From Neurospora tetraspora (taxonomy: Eukaryota; Ascomycota; Sordariomycetes; Sordariales; Sordariaceae), in assembly GCF_033439725.1 (NCBI RefSeq), contig NW_026944393.1, positions 682,001-746,000 of the forward strand: a stretch of 64,000 bases of DNA. The letters are read 5' to 3'. The notes below the pieces were generated by a model that searched no databases, was not told the DNA's origin, and was given only the letters and a program-made list of their open reading frames with translations. Each line of letters begins with the position of its first letter. Position 1 is the first letter of the stretch. Below, piece by piece: positions 21,004 through 32,375 of the stretch. The position numbers and the translations under genes were made by a program.

Positions 21004-22611
21004 ATGAAGATCACACAGGTATGTCCCTCCCTCCCCTCCCCTCACTATCCCCGCGCCTCTCTCTCCGTTACCCTCATGCCCACCCTCAAAAGTCAAAACA
21101 CCAGGCACTCTTTATCCTCTCTTCCATTTCCGTCCGCACCCTCTATCCACACTCCACGCCACCAACACAACTCTCATCACCACGGCACCAGTGCTAACAC
21201 CTCTTCTTGCCCTCAGCTCTACGTCTACCCCATAAAAGCCCTCCGCCCCATCCCCCTCCAACACGCCCAACTCACCCCCCAAGGCATCAAATATGACCGC
21301 ACCTTCATGCTCTACCACGTCAAAACCAAAGCCGACGGCAGCTCCATGTCCACCGAGTTGAAGAAGATGCAACTCTCTTCCTACCCGCAATGCGCCCTCT
21401 TCGAACAGACCATCCTCTCGCGCGAAGACAGCCAGAAGGAGGTTCTCGTGAAATGGCACGCTCCGTCTCTGCCCACCGGGGGCAGTGAAGGTGGAGAGGA
21501 GCTGGAGCAGGAGCAGGCAGAGAGGGAAAAGCTAAAGAGGCTGGAAGCGGAGACGATTACCGTTGAGCTCGATCCGCCGCCGAGGATTGAGGAGCTGGAG
21601 AAGGTAGAGGTGGATTTGCATGGGAGCCCGACGACGTGCTACAAGGTCGGGGAGGAGTATGATCGGTGGTTTTCGGAGCGGTTTGGGTTTGAGGTTGTTT
21701 TTGTTTATCTTGGGGATGGGAAAAGGCAGATTTTGGGGACGAGTTTGCTACCGCCGACGACAGCATCGGGAGCGCACTCACACTCACACGCTAGCTCGCG
21801 GCGTCAGTCCGGAAAATTGACCCCCCAGCAGCAGCAGCAACAACATCCGCAGCAAAAGTCCGGAGGAGGAGGGGGATGGCTCTCCAGCCTAGCGAGTTTA
21901 ACCTCCTGGTTCCCCACCGTCCCGATCTCCGTTCCTGGGTTCGTCGCCATCCAAGCAGAACGCGAAGAAGAGGAACAACAACCGAAGCCGTGGATTACGT
22001 TTACCGACGTGGCGCCTTTGCTGATCACCTCAGAATCTTCCCTCTCTAACGTCTCCGCCCGCCTCGCCCCTGAAACGACCGAATCCACCGAATCTACCGA
22101 ATCCACACACCCTCAGGTCCCAATGTATAAAATGCGCCCTAACCTCGTCCTAGACGGTAAAGGGGAGGAAGCTTGGGCAGAGGATTACTGGGGTGAACTT
22201 GTCGTTACTTCTTCCGCGAAGTCTTCACCAGCAACAGAAGCGAACGGGACTACCACGAGGATCAAGAAAACGAAAACCAAACTCCACCTCACAGGCAACT
22301 GCGCCCGCTGCACCAGTCTAAACGTCGACTATGACACGGGCAAGACGGCCAAAGGGGAGATGGGGACTGTACTCAAGAAGCTGATGAAGGATCGGAGAGT
22401 AGATCCGGGGATGAAGTGGAGTCCTGTGTTTGGACGGTATGGGTTTGTGGGGGAGACGGCTGTTGATGAGGACGGGGAGGAGCAGGACATGGAGGAAGGG
22501 GAGGAGGAGCGAGAAGAGGACATGGAGCGGGAAGTGTGGATTAGTGTGGGCGATGAGGTGCAGGTGACGAAGAGGAATGAGGAGAGGACGGTTATGGATT
22601 GGCCGTTTTAG
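21004..22611 (+). CDS. MOSC-domain protein (mARC/YcbX-like molybdenum-cofactor family)
   Basis: Exon 1 is tiny (21004-21018, MKITQ). A 198-bp phase-0 intron (21019-21216, branch GTGCTAACAC, CCTCAG acceptor) leads to exon 2 at 21217-22611. The product is 469 aa. The intron is a multiple of three and happens to be open, so an unspliced frame exists. Splicing gives ITQLYVYPIKALRPIPL, the standard start of the MOSC_N beta-barrel. The C-terminal MOSC part has the conserved LTGNCARCTSLNVDYDTGK block with the Cys that in relatives binds the molybdenum cofactor, followed by PVFGRYGF. A Gln/Gly-rich insert (near nt 21810-21880) and acidic, Thr/Glu-rich linkers separate the halves. Family members reduce N-hydroxylated compounds or transfer sulfur; the substrate here is unknown. 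Confidence 0.85.
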   Translation: MKITQVCPSLPSPHYPRASLSVTLMPTLKSQNTRHSLSSLPFPSAPSIHTPRHQHNSHHHGTSANTSSCPQLYVYPIKALRPIPLQHAQLTPQGIKYDRTFMLYHVKTKADGSSMSTELKKMQLSSYPQCALFEQTILSREDSQKEVLVKWHAPSLPTGGSEGGEELEQEQAEREKLKRLEAETITVELDPPPRIEELEKVEVDLHGSPTTCYKVGEEYDRWFSERFGFEVVFVYLGDGKRQILGTSLLPPTTASGAHSHSHASSRRQSGKLTPQQQQQQHPQQKSGGGGGWLSSLASLTSWFPTVPISVPGFVAIQAEREEEEQQPKPWITFTDVAPLLITSESSLSNVSARLAPETTESTESTESTHPQVPMYKMRPNLVLDGKGEEAWAEDYWGELVVTSSAKSSPATEANGTTTRIKKTKTKLHLTGNCARCTSLNVDYDTGKTAKGEMGTVLKKLMKDRRVDPGMKWSPVFGRYGFVGETAVDEDGEEQDMEEGEEEREEDMEREVWISVGDEVQVTKRNEERTVMDWPF

Positions 22612-22862
22612 GTGCCTTCCTACGCGCGTGAAAGGGCTGAGGGGGCATGGGAATCATGAAGATGGGCTGAGGGAGGAGGCAGGAAGGGAGTAGATGAGGT
22701 GTCTTGTATACCACGGGTCCATTTCGGCCAGCTTTGAGCCTTGAATCATGATCGCGGATCGCTGCTTTCTATCCATAGCACTTCCCGTGCATCCCGAGCA
22801 TCACCTCTAACAGTCAGCATTCCGCCCAATCCTTCACCCCAAACGCCATCCAAACCCACCTT

Positions 22863-24258
22863 TTATAACCCAAGACCCCTCAACAACGAATTCCCCTCCC
22901 TCGCCACCAATTCCGGATCGTCCTTCTGGATGAAATGCCCACAACCCTTCGCAATCTTGACCGGAACCACATTCTCGTCACTGTCACTGTCACTGTCAAC
23001 CGTCGCTAGACGGGTCAACCCCTCGTTATACCGCTGCCAGGCTGGGTTCATGTACCCGTTGATGACAGCTTTGGGGATGGACATTGGGCCCTGTAAATGT
23101 GGAGGGGGGTGATGGTGTGAGAAGAACTGTTTGGCGGGTAGAAGGTGGTAGGTAGTTTGGACAATGGGAGGGGAAGGGGAATGGGAAGGAGAAGGAACAG
23201 ACCTTTTCGTTATGCTCAGCAAAGACGTCCCAATCGTGACCGATGACTATCACCCTCAGTCTGGTGATTCGTTTCGTCGTCGTTCTGGTACTTTCCTTCT
23301 TCGCTTTATCCTGCTTCTTCCCATCATCCCCATCCCTCCCATCATCCTCACTCCCTTCACCCTCCCCAGGCAACCTAAGCTTCGGTCTATCAGCCCAAGG
23401 CAACAACCCCCTCAACCCCCTCCTATCCAACCTCTCAGGATTCCCCACCCTCGGATGAAACTTGTCCCTAAACATCCTCCTCGTCCATCTCAGCCCTTCC
23501 TCATCCACCCCCTCCTTCAAATCTTTTCCGGGATCAAACCCAGGCGCATCCGGATCGGGAAACACGGAGACAAAGTCTGAATTGGCCATCATTGAATCGA
23601 GGAAGAGGTACCCGACTACCCGCACATCAGGGTAGTAGCGAGCGTTGTAGAGCCGCGCGAGGGGGCAGCCTATGCTATTCGCTACTATCACCACGTCCAG
23701 CTCTTTCAGATCCCGCCGAGACAGGAATTGGCGAGAGACTAGGAGCAGCAACTGGTGGAAGTCGTCGACTACGTCCTCTGGTGTGTGGCCGTAGGGAGTG
23801 TCGTCTACGGCCGGATCGGGATCGGATGGGTCGGGGGAGGAGGCGCCTTGGCCGAAGCGGTCGTAGGCTAGGATGTTGGGGATTTCGGGTAGTATCCCAT
23901 TTTCACATGTCTCTCCTACCGCCGCAGATGCGTTGTTGCCGTTACCGTTTTTAGACACAGTCCCGGTTCCTGCTTTGGGTCCAGTATTGGAGGGAGAAGA
24001 TGACGAAGCATTGGACGAAGTAGAAGACCGTCGCTGCTTGTTGCGGATGCGAAGGAAGCGGGAGATGGCCTCGGACCAGGAGGAGCGAGGGAGGATGAGG
24101 CCGTTGAGGAAGACGAGGAGGGTTGATGAGGGTGGTAAAGCTGCGATGTCTGGGGAGTCTGCGAAGTCCGGGGAGGATGTCCCGGGGAAGAGGGCGGAGA
24201 TGCGCAGAGTGGCTGAGGGTTTGTGGGGGAGGGTGAGGGAGATGTCTTGCAGTTTCAT
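22863..24258 (-). CDS. alpha/beta-hydrolase fold protein
   Basis: Exons are 23203-24258 and 22863-23090, with a 112-bp phase-0 intron at 23091-23202 and an unusual GTCTGT donor. The product is 427 aa. The oxyanion region is FLNGLILPRSSW and the strand before the nucleophile is ILAYDRFGQGASS. The nucleophile elbow reads VIVANSIGC (Ser in N-S-I-G). The acid is likely in VIVIGHDWDVFAEHNEK, and the catalytic His is in exon 2 (KGCGHFIQKDDPELVA). Thus exon 2 is needed for a complete triad, which supports the splice. A Ser/Asn-rich insert (after LRIRNKQRR) and an acidic/basic insert (near GEGEGSEDDGRDGDDGKK) enlarge the cap. The reaction is unknown (esterase, lipase or epoxide hydrolase type). Confidence 0.82.
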
Positions 24259-24904
24259 TGGGCGGTTATGACTGGGGGGGTGAAATGAAAAATACGACTT
24301 CGATCTGGTTTGTATTCAAGATATACTCTAATGATGCAAAAGATGTGTTCGAAATGAAATCGCAAAGTGGTGAGAAATCGGAGTGAAAAGCGAGTGTTGA
24401 TGTGGTGTTAAAAGTCGATGACGCTGGACGGGGAAATGTGGGGCTTGGAGATCACGACTTACATTGGTGATGCTGGAAGTTCCGCGTTCCCCATTCCCCC
24501 GTTCCCGGAGTTCTTGGAAACGAACTGGTGGGACGGCCCGAGGACGGTAGAACGGGTACCTTGCATGTAATTTGTTAGACATCCTGTGAAACAGACATCA
24601 TGGGTTTCATTCGAGGCACTGAACATCCATTCTTCCAGTCGGGGTTATTCGCTAGCGACACAAAAGGTGCCTGAGAATCGTCAAGAACCTCCAAATACCT
24701 ATATACACCTCCAGCGACCTTCACTTAACCAAGACCCAGAGTTTCCAAGCAAGATAGTAGGCAAAATCCAAACGTTGAAAGTGAAGGGGTATTCTCAACA
24801 CCATGGCCTCCCCAAGCCCACACAAGCATAAATCATAGCACATAAACACATCCAAACCCCCAAATCCCTCTACAACATACCTTAGGTATCCAACCCAACC
24901 TCCC
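24259..24904. other. intergenic spacer
   Basis: This spacer holds the promoter of the hydrolase gene on the left and the 3' side of the polysaccharide deacetylase gene on the right; both genes are on the minus strand. Nothing else is recognisable. Confidence 0.55.
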
Positions 24905-25827
24905 TTAAGCATACCACCCACTCTCCGGATCCCCCAAACACTCCCCCACCGTCCCCGTCCTAAATCCCCTCGCTCTAACCGTCCCCACCATCTCATCCAC
25001 CAACCTCTCCACCGTCCACCGATGAACATCATGACTCAACACAATCGCCGAGTCCGTCGCCGGATTGCTCCCCAGCTCACTATTAAACTTGTTCACGCTC
25101 ACCTGAATCCCACTTTCACTATCATTCTCATAATCCTTGGTATCCAAATCGAAATTAACGACATGGTATCCCATCCCCTCGAGATCCTCCAGACATCCGT
25201 TCTCGCAAGTGGCGTAGGGCGGCCGGATATATTTCGGTTTGACGCGGACTACCCTCAGCAAGACGTCCTCGAGCTTGGTCACCTGCTCGACGCGCTGCGC
25301 TGTGCTGGCGGTCGTTAGGTCAAGATGGGACCAAGTGTGGCTGGCGATTTGGTGGCCTTCGCTTAGCATGCGACGGAGGATGCCTGGGTAAGGGGTGGAT
25401 TCGTCGTCGATGGCGGAGACCCAGTTGGCGCCGTTGACGAAGAAGGTGGCGTGGATTGGGGGCGAGAAGGAGGCCAGTTTGTCGAGGAGTTGGGTGGTGT
25501 AGATGTAGGGGCCGTCGTCGAAGGTGAGGGCGACGATGCCGGGGGTTGTGCAGTGGTTGATTATGAGGCCGGTGGGCACTGCTCGGCGGAGGTATGGGGA
25601 GGAGCCCGAGGAGGACGAGGTGTCCTGGTTGGGGTAGTAGTCGTTGGGATAGTTGTTGTTTGGACCGTAGTTGTTTGGATACAAGTCCCGGGTGGGAAGC
25701 CTTTTACTGTTGATCGGTGTCAGATGTGATATTTGCATTTTCAGGGACGACGGTCTTACGATGGAGTTGGGATCGCACGTCCTAGGGCCACGAGAGCCCC
25801 GACGGGCAGAAAAGTTGACCAGCGCAT
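24905..25827 (-). CDS. secreted polysaccharide (chitin) deacetylase, CE4/NodB domain
   Basis: Exon 1 is 25760-25827 and exon 2 is 24905-25706; the 53-bp intron at 25707-25759 (GTAAGA...CAACAG) splits a Ser codon. The product is 289 aa. A signal peptide (MRWSTFLPVGALVALGRA) is followed by an Asn/Tyr/Pro-rich linker and the NodB domain. All CE4 motifs are present: TFDDGP (residues 84-89, catalytic base Asp and metal Asp), SHTWSH (metal His pair), RPPYATCENGC, DLDTKDYEN and IVLSHDVH. The enzyme is thus expected to be an active metal-dependent deacetylase of chitin or chitooligosaccharides in the wall or medium. No chitin-binding domain or GPI signal is visible. Confidence 0.92.
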
Positions 25828-26859
25828 TGTGGCTCTCGAGATGGATAATTTCTTGTCCGACGAGTAGTGTTTTAGTGAGGAAGACTGAGTCGGTACACTC
25901 AAAGATTGTAGCAGAACGTAGCAAAAGACAGCAGATAATGAAAGGACTCGTACCAGGAAAAGTAACCGGACTCTATTTCGAACGGGCACAGAGACCGACT
26001 GGACTTATATACAACTACGATACATCAACTACAGTCTTCTTGTAAGCAGGCAAACATATCCGCGGCGCCGCTCTCCCACTTCAAATTGCCAGAACAAGTA
26101 GTCCGAACGCCGAGACAAGCCTCACAAGTCAACTTCAGATGATCGTCCGGAATGATGCCCAAAGCGCCTCCTATAGCTGCTGATAGCGCCCTTTTTGTAT
26201 TTCTTGGGTGTGCTTGGTGGGTGTGATTTGAACGTCAGAGTCTCATCCCTTGGGGGCCGTCTCAGACCGGTTGAGCATCCTTCTCAGCCTTGCAATTGGC
26301 AGTACGACCCCTCGCAACCACGGGACGCTGTGTAAACAGTGGATAATGGATTTGCATTGCAGCGCTCATCCTCCTAGCCTCGCATATACGGTCCAACGAT
26401 ATCTGACATGGTGGACCGGGAAGACACGCCAATGGTCGACGTGTTCGGGTCATATTGAAGAAGTTTGCAAAAGGTGCATTTGCTACACCGCCGCGACAGG
26501 TCAGACTACCATTGAGCAGTGAATAGGCAGGGGTTTGATAAGCAAATGCATAGCAATGTAAACAACGACAACGCTTTTTGCAGGGAATGTTAACGCCCGA
26601 ACCTGTTGTGTTGCTGCATGGTTGCCGTGTCGTCGCCTTTTTTTGTGGTCGTCTGCTATCAGTGAAGAAAGCGGACTCTGTCCAACCATTTTGATACGCA
26701 ATGGTTACTTGTGGCGTCTTTGGCGTCTGCCTCGTGGATAGAGTGCTGTAATAATAAAACCGTTTGCGTAACGCGACACGGGCGCCACCAGTCCTCAACC
26801 CCCTCTGGGTTTGCTTGGCTTTCAGAACCAGGTTCCTCCGTGCTGACCACCAGACCATC
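25828..26859. other. intergenic region upstream of the deacetylase gene
   Basis: A 203-codon open frame on the minus strand (26262-26873) overlaps here, but its composition is unlike a protein and it has no domain. No other feature is seen. Confidence 0.5.
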
Positions 26860-27588
26860 TCACTTGATGTCATAACCTCTGACTTTTAGATATGTGCCTG
26901 CAACTGCCAGGCTGAGGACAGCCCACGGAAGCTGGAGTTCAATGACGGACCACACCCACAGACAACCCACGGGTGGCGCTTGCTTCATGACGGCCAGGTA
27001 TCCGTATGTGTTTGTGATGTGGATCAGGTAGCATCCCGAGGTCACGCTCATGATTAGGAAGATGACCTGTCGGAGATGGTTTTGGAAGCGGGCAGGTAGG
27101 CCGGGGAGGATGGTCGGGTTCGAAGAGTGAGCGTGGAGGGTGTAGATGAGGAAGCCGAAGACTGGGCAGGAAGACGTCAGTGGGTAATATTAACCCTAGG
27201 CTCGTATTGACATACCAAACAAGGCCTGGAATGCTCTCATCCAAACCTTGGGCCACACGATGCGATCGGCGGAATATTGGTTCTGGACAAGGACGTCCAA
27301 GGTGAAGTGCAGCATGGTCAGGCTCATGGTGTAGAGGGTGGTGTCGAGGAAGCGCTCGGCTCCGGGGGACAGTGGTTCGTTGTCATGGTCGTTAGGGTTC
27401 TCTGGCTTTATCGGAATCTTTTTGATCTTGGTTTTAGAGTACTTGTCGTTTTCCTCCTGTTTCTTTTGCGCTTGTGCGAAGAGCCCCCTTTCCTCGGCCA
27501 ATTCTAGCAGGGTCTTTTCCTTGGGTCCGCTGCGGTCGGGCTGCTGGAACTTGATGTTGGACGGGGAATCGGCGCGTTTTCGGCCCAT
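26860..27588 (-). CDS. four-helix membrane protein of fungal DUF7719 type
   Basis: Exon 1 is 27216-27588 and exon 2 is 26860-27161; the 54-bp phase-1 intron is at 27162-27215. The product is 224 aa. The first ~85 residues are hydrophilic and basic (GRKRADSP, KTKIKKIPIKPENP). Four hydrophobic segments follow: LYTMSLTMLHFTLDVLV, AFQALVFGFLIYTL, QVIFLIMSVTSGCYLI and LQLPWAVLSLAVAGTYL. The exon junction rebuilds ALVFGFLIY inside the second segment, which supports the splice. Segment lengths suit an ER or other endomembrane protein without a cleaved signal. The family name is from memory and no function is known to me. Confidence 0.75.
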
Positions 27589-28532
27589 TGTGGTGTTTGT
27601 GTCTGGCGATACGAAGGACGAAGAAGAATTATTGCGGCTCTGGGGACAATGGCATGGAAGGAATGGAATGATGACGATGGAATCGAAGACGTGAGTTAGG
27701 GGAGCTTTCAGTGGGTCGGCCGCTAGCTCCCGCAATGGCCCCACTTGTCCCCGTACCCTAACCCCCTCAACTTGACACTTGACTTTTCTTCAAGATGCTA
27801 TATCAACCACATATGTCAACTTCTCGGCCATCATCCACCGAGTTCTTGGCCATTTGTGTCTATTATCCGATTGTGTAGATCCTATATTGGTGTTGCAAGA
27901 AAGTAGGCAACCAAGTACGGTACCTTTTCTTGTGCAAGGCTCTGGAAATGTTCCTCTTCCTCCGGGGTTCTACAGCCTCAACACGACTCGGTTGCCCGCA
28001 TCCGAAGAGGCTACAGGTGATAAGAGTGGTGCTTGCACTATCGAGAACTCCTCACTGGTAGAGGCTCCTCTTGGACTCCCTTGCATGTTGTTGTACAAGA
28101 GGTGCCCAGTTGAACATGGAACCTTGTGACCCTCGTGCGAGACATTCCCTCCCTCCTTGTCTTCCATCCCACCACACCTCCCGTCGGCCCTTGCCGTTCC
28201 GCCGCTGATAGAGGCGGGGAAATTCAATCCCAACCTCGTGTTTGGTTTCTGCCTTCTCGTAGACGTCCACAAGGACAATGTCTTCTCCATAGTAGGAGGC
28301 CCTCAAGGTACCTGTAGCCTCGGCCTCCACTCCCCCACAATCCGCCCATCCTCCAAGCGGGCCCGACCGCGATAAGATAACACATCCCTGCCTCACATCC
28401 CCGCCTCCACACCAGCGCCCAAGCTCCCGTCCTGCCGCAAGCTTCAGGGGACCACCAGTCCACCACCGCGTCCATGACGCTACCACAACTTGTCCCGACC
28501 ATCCTCTAACCCTAACAACAGCCAGCGCCGCT
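27589..28532. promoter_or_regulatory. divergent promoter region of the membrane-protein and GPI12 genes
   Basis: Both flanking genes are transcribed away from this 944-bp interval, so their promoters and 5' UTRs must lie here. I see no recognised operator, no gene and no strong repeat. Confidence 0.5.
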
Positions 28533-29562
28533 ATGAACTGGCTAACAGCCCTCGGCCTCGCCGCCGTGGTGATCCCCTCGCTCTACATCTACACCGTCTC
28601 CATCGTCGCCACGCGGTTCCCCGTCCTGCGCAACAAGCGGATATGCCTGCTGATTGCCCATCCGGACGATGAGGCCATGTTCTTTGCGCCGACGGTGCTG
28701 GCGCTTACGAGGCCAGAGACGGGGAACCATGTCAAGATTTTGTGTTTGAGTAGTGGTATGTTGTTGCCCGTTCGCATCTCCTTTCTTCGTTCTCCACTGC
28801 TGACGTACACCCCAAACAACAGGCGACGCAGAAGGCCTCGGCCCAACCCGCAAGCGCGAACTCGCCAAATCCGGCACGCTCCTCGGCCTCCGCTCCCCCT
28901 CCGACGTCTTCGTAATCGACTCGCCATTCTTCCCCGATAGCATGACCACTCACTGGGACCCCGAGCGCATCTCCCACTTGCTAGCCTCGGCCTTTGCTCC
29001 CGGACTTAACGAGACCACCAACCCTGCTTCCGCCAGTTTGCGATCGTCGGGGAAGAACAAAGAAAATAAAAAGGGGGAGGAGGTCAAGCCTACGATCGAC
29101 ACCATCATCACTTTTGATAAGCACGGAATCTCGGGACATCCGAATCATATTTCCCTCTATCACGGCGCTAGGTTGTTTGTTAGCCAGTTGTTGGCTGCTA
29201 CGGCTGGAAGCAAGGAAAAGGGAAAGGGACAAGGGCAGGTGGATATATATACCCTCCCCACGCTCGGCCTTGCCCGCAAGTACAGCGGGATTGTTGACGC
29301 CCTTCCTACCCTGCTGGAGTGGGCATGGTCAGCGGGCATTACGAAGAAGGATAAGCAGGAAAGGCCGGGCGCATTGGTGTTTATGAATAACCTCGTCCCT
29401 GGGGAGGGGTGGGCAAGTGTGGACAAAGCGTGGGCGGCGATGACAAAGGCACATGTGAGCCAGATGCGCTGGTTCAGGTATGGGTGGATTGGGTTGAGTA
29501 GGTATATGTATGTCAACAGTCTGGTTAGGGAGGATGTTGCGCCAGCTACAGCGAAAGACTGA
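28533..29562 (+). CDS. N-acetylglucosaminyl-phosphatidylinositol de-N-acetylase (PIG-L/GPI12)
   Basis: Exons are 28533-28755 and 28823-29562; the 67-bp phase-1 intron is at 28756-28822. The product is 320 aa. It has an N-terminal membrane anchor (residues 4-22). The metal-binding AHPDDEAMFF box (42-51) is the hallmark of the LmbE/PIG-L family. Downstream come FDKHGISGHPNHISLYHG, with the conserved His-x-x-His, and YTLPTLGLARKYSG. The enzyme removes acetate from GlcNAc-PI on the cytosolic face of the ER, the second step of GPI-anchor synthesis. A basic, low-complexity insert (GKNKENKKGEE) is typical of filamentous fungi. The gene overlaps no neighbour and faces the mitochondrial factor gene. 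Confidence 0.92.
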
Positions 29563-29926
29563 AGGGGCCCAATGAGTGACATGGAGAAAGAGGAGATGGG
29601 TTTTTGCCTGGGCAGAAAGATTGGAAACATACGTTACGGCCGATGTGACTAGCATAGTTAAGCGGGATAGCATCTTGGAGCTCATATGGAAAAGCATCAT
29701 GGCGTTGGCAGTTTGGAAAAGAATAATTGCAATGAAGCTCAGGCAACGCCAGCGCAATGCGTTCGCTGGTCGGGTATCTATATCTCGTCAAGTACTTATA
29801 GTCATAAAGTCGTCAACACAATCGTTCATATCCCTCAAGCCCGCCTCCGAAAAGGAAATCCCAGCACCGCAACCAGTACGTGTACCCTTACCATCCACAA
29901 CCACAACCTGTCCAACCTCAACACCT
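29563..29926. other. convergent intergenic spacer
   Basis: This is the 3' flank of the GPI12 gene and of the mitochondrial-factor gene. Nothing further is recognised. Confidence 0.55.
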
Positions 29927-32194
29927 CTACGTCAACAACCTCAACACCTTCTCCGCCCTCTTTCTCTCCGCCCTCTTCACCTCTTCCTCCACAGTCCTCC
30001 CCCTTCGTCTAGCCTGGTCTATTACATCGACCTCCAACTGTCCCTCTTCCCTCTCTCCCCGTGCCATCTCATCCATCCCCAGTATCTCCTCAACCAACTC
30101 CTCCAGCCCCTCTCTCTTCACCGCCCTCGGCTTAAGCGTCTCCACAGTCTCCCCCGCCGCCCTCTGCAACTGCTCCCCCTTGAGGTCCAAACTATATTCT
30201 CGAAGTCTGTTGAATCCCCTCGCAGTCTCCGGCCTCAAATCCATACTCACCACCGCCGCCTTTTTGACTTCCGTCCACCTCTTTTCCGCTCTAAACCCTT
30301 GCGCGGCTCCAACGCCACGCTTGAAACGGATCACACCGGTGGGGATCTCGTAGTGGATCGTATCGGGCAGAAGGCCTTGGAAAGCGTGGATGAGTTGGGG
30401 GATTAATCTGGTGCTTATGTCGTGGGAGGGGAAGATCTTGGGTGGTTTGGGACCGGGGAGGTGGACGGGGGATTTGATTCTCTTGAAGAGGAGGGAGAAC
30501 CATTTGGCAAAGGTGTGGACTATGTAGTCCTTTCTGAGTAGGGTTCTCTCCCAGAGGATGGTATCGTACGCTGGGGAGTGGTTGAATGCTGCTTGATCAA
30601 GAGCGTGGAAGGGGTAAAGGGATTGTAACTCCTCCACTCGTTTGCGGTAGAGAGGTTCGAGGTCCAGCATTATTTGCATGGCGCGCTCGATCTTGTTGTT
30701 CTTGATCAGCCACTCGACGTAAATTTTGTACTGAGGGAAGCCGGGGGTGGCGTTGTAAGGGGGTGAGGTCATGGTGTCCCAGATTAGTTGGACTGCGTTG
30801 CGGTGTAAGCGGCGACCGGGGATGCTAACGATCTTCCACTCTTTTGCTGCGCGCGGAGAGGTGTGGATGTAGGCCCATTCTAGTAGTTCGAACCAGACTG
30901 ACGAGGGAATCGGGAGGCGGTACACCGCAGAAACGTGGTCGAGCATCTTGCACGCCATGGCGATCATGCCGTTTGACCCATAACAGGTGGCAATGGTTTG
31001 TAAAAGACGGGTGGTGGGCGCCATTGGTGAACCGGGGAGGAAGTCCCGCCGTCCGCCGGTGATGCTCAAATCGCCGGTTTCGATGGAGCCAGAGACGTCG
31101 ATCTTGTAGTTAAAGTAGAGGACTGACTGGACGTCTTCCATCACACCTGTTCTAGCGTAGGCTATGAGCGCGGCGCAGATGAACTCTTCTGAGAGCAGAT
31201 GTAACCGGTTTCTGGCGGTGCCGAAGACGAGATCAACGGGCGAACTCCGCCGTAACATCCTCATCAAGTATTCCACCTTGTGCTCTGCCCCGGGGTTCTG
31301 CCCAAATCTGTCCAGCCGCTTGTTGGTCTCGTCAAAGTTCATCTGCCTCAGCTGGGAGAGGTTGTCAGGCGTAAAGTACGGCAGGAACCGCTTCTCGGGA
31401 AACAGGTTTACAGGCTTGACGCGGAAGTCGTGCCGGTTATTTTGGGTGTACAACGGTTCCGTCAAGAACCGGGCCTTGAGGAATTCGGCATACAGGTCCG
31501 TCTGGCGCTCCCACATCTTTTCGGAGACGTTCATGTGGAACCAGATCTTGCGGGCTAGGAGGGGGTCCGAAATCGATCCGGCGTATCGTAGCAAGACCTT
31601 GTAGTCGGACAAGAGAAGAGGGGAGCCGGCGCGGAATCGACGGAAGGCGGCTTCGTGGACGAGCGGGTAAAGGTCGGTGTTTCTCTTTCTGGCGCCATAA
31701 TTATTGACCAGAACTCCCAGCGGTGACCAGTCGGCCATGGCTGGGTCGACCCAGATATCTCCTAGCGGGTCTTTGTCTTTTCGAATGGCTTCGATTGGGT
31801 CGACGGAGCGGAGAAGCTCGCTGAAGGCTGTTGGGGGAAGTTGTAGGATTTCGAGTTTGTTCTCCTTGAAGTAGGCGAGCATCTTGTGAGGTTGTCTGAA
31901 GGCGCTGGTGAAGCCGTCAATCCATGGCGATCGTTTTGCGGGACGAGGTTTCTTGGCGACGGGTCTCGCGAGAAGGGTTCGGAGGAGGAGGAGCTCGTCT
32001 TGTTCGAGGGGCTGTCTGGGCTCGTCAAGCTGGTGACCAAAGCCATGGTGGGCAAAGTTGCCTGGGTATGGGATTGCTGAGATGGGTTTTGCTTGTTGGG
32101 TCGTAGAATGGGAGAGCTTCTGGAGCTTGACGGCGGAGGTTCGTCGAGACTTTGGAGGGATTCGAACCCCGCGACAGGAGAGGAGGGGAGCCAT
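29927..32194 (-). CDS. probable mitochondrial gene-expression factor (PPR / Aep2-ATP13-like)
   Basis: A single exon of 755 aa starts at the ATG at 32194-32192. The N-terminus is rich in Arg, Lys and Ser with few acids (MAPLLSCRGVRIPPKSRRTS), as expected of a mitochondrial presequence. The body is almost all helical. It has pentatricopeptide-like hairpins such as EEFICAALIAYARTGVMEDV, TIATCYGSNGMIAMACKMLD and YVEWLIKNNKIERAMQIMLD. This size and pattern match fungal proteins annotated as mitochondrial ATPase-expression (Aep2/ATP13) or general PPR translation activators, which bind mRNAs inside the organelle. The exact target is not readable. The C-terminal ~100 residues are charged and coiled-coil-like (EEVKRAERKRAEKVLRLL). 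A miniature transposon sits 182 bp upstream of the start (see 32376-32910). Confidence 0.7.
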   Translation of the reverse strand: MAPLLSCRGVRIPPKSRRTSAVKLQKLSHSTTQQAKPISAIPYPGNFAHHGFGHQLDEPRQPLEQDELLLLRTLLARPVAKKPRPAKRSPWIDGFTSAFRQPHKMLAYFKENKLEILQLPPTAFSELLRSVDPIEAIRKDKDPLGDIWVDPAMADWSPLGVLVNNYGARKRNTDLYPLVHEAAFRRFRAGSPLLLSDYKVLLRYAGSISDPLLARKIWFHMNVSEKMWERQTDLYAEFLKARFLTEPLYTQNNRHDFRVKPVNLFPEKRFLPYFTPDNLSQLRQMNFDETNKRLDRFGQNPGAEHKVEYLMRMLRRSSPVDLVFGTARNRLHLLSEEFICAALIAYARTGVMEDVQSVLYFNYKIDVSGSIETGDLSITGGRRDFLPGSPMAPTTRLLQTIATCYGSNGMIAMACKMLDHVSAVYRLPIPSSVWFELLEWAYIHTSPRAAKEWKIVSIPGRRLHRNAVQLIWDTMTSPPYNATPGFPQYKIYVEWLIKNNKIERAMQIMLDLEPLYRKRVEELQSLYPFHALDQAAFNHSPAYDTILWERTLLRKDYIVHTFAKWFSLLFKRIKSPVHLPGPKPPKIFPSHDISTRLIPQLIHAFQGLLPDTIHYEIPTGVIRFKRGVGAAQGFRAEKRWTEVKKAAVVSMDLRPETARGFNRLREYSLDLKGEQLQRAAGETVETLKPRAVKREGLEELVEEILGMDEMARGEREEGQLEVDVIDQARRRGRTVEEEVKRAERKRAEKVLRLLT

Positions 32195-32375
32195 TGGTTG
32201 GGGAGTTGGTGTCGCCTGCGTATTATACCAATACCATTGGCATCTCTCGTCTGCAATTGAAGCTCGTCTTCCGTCTCGTCGTCTTTGAGGTGTAAGTCAA
32301 CCCCGCTAACTAAAAGAGGAGAAGTGCGATGGATCTCGCGATGCCTGCAAATCCGGGGAAGGCCTGTCACTTTGA

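Noticed and set aside
23160-23202. non-consensus GTCTGT donors (hydrolase and NDUFAF6-like genes) as signs of an odd intron class
   Set aside because: Both keep GT-AG ends and rebuild family motifs; weak donors of this kind occur in ordinary fungal introns.
26262-26873. 203-codon minus-strand frame
   Set aside because: No domain, odd composition, and it overlaps the 3' end of the neighbouring gene. Probably chance.
32150-32180. tRNA T-arm-like sequence GGATTCGAACCCC
   Set aside because: It lies in the coding exon of the mitochondrial factor. No A box, anticodon arm or acceptor pairing is found at the right distance.
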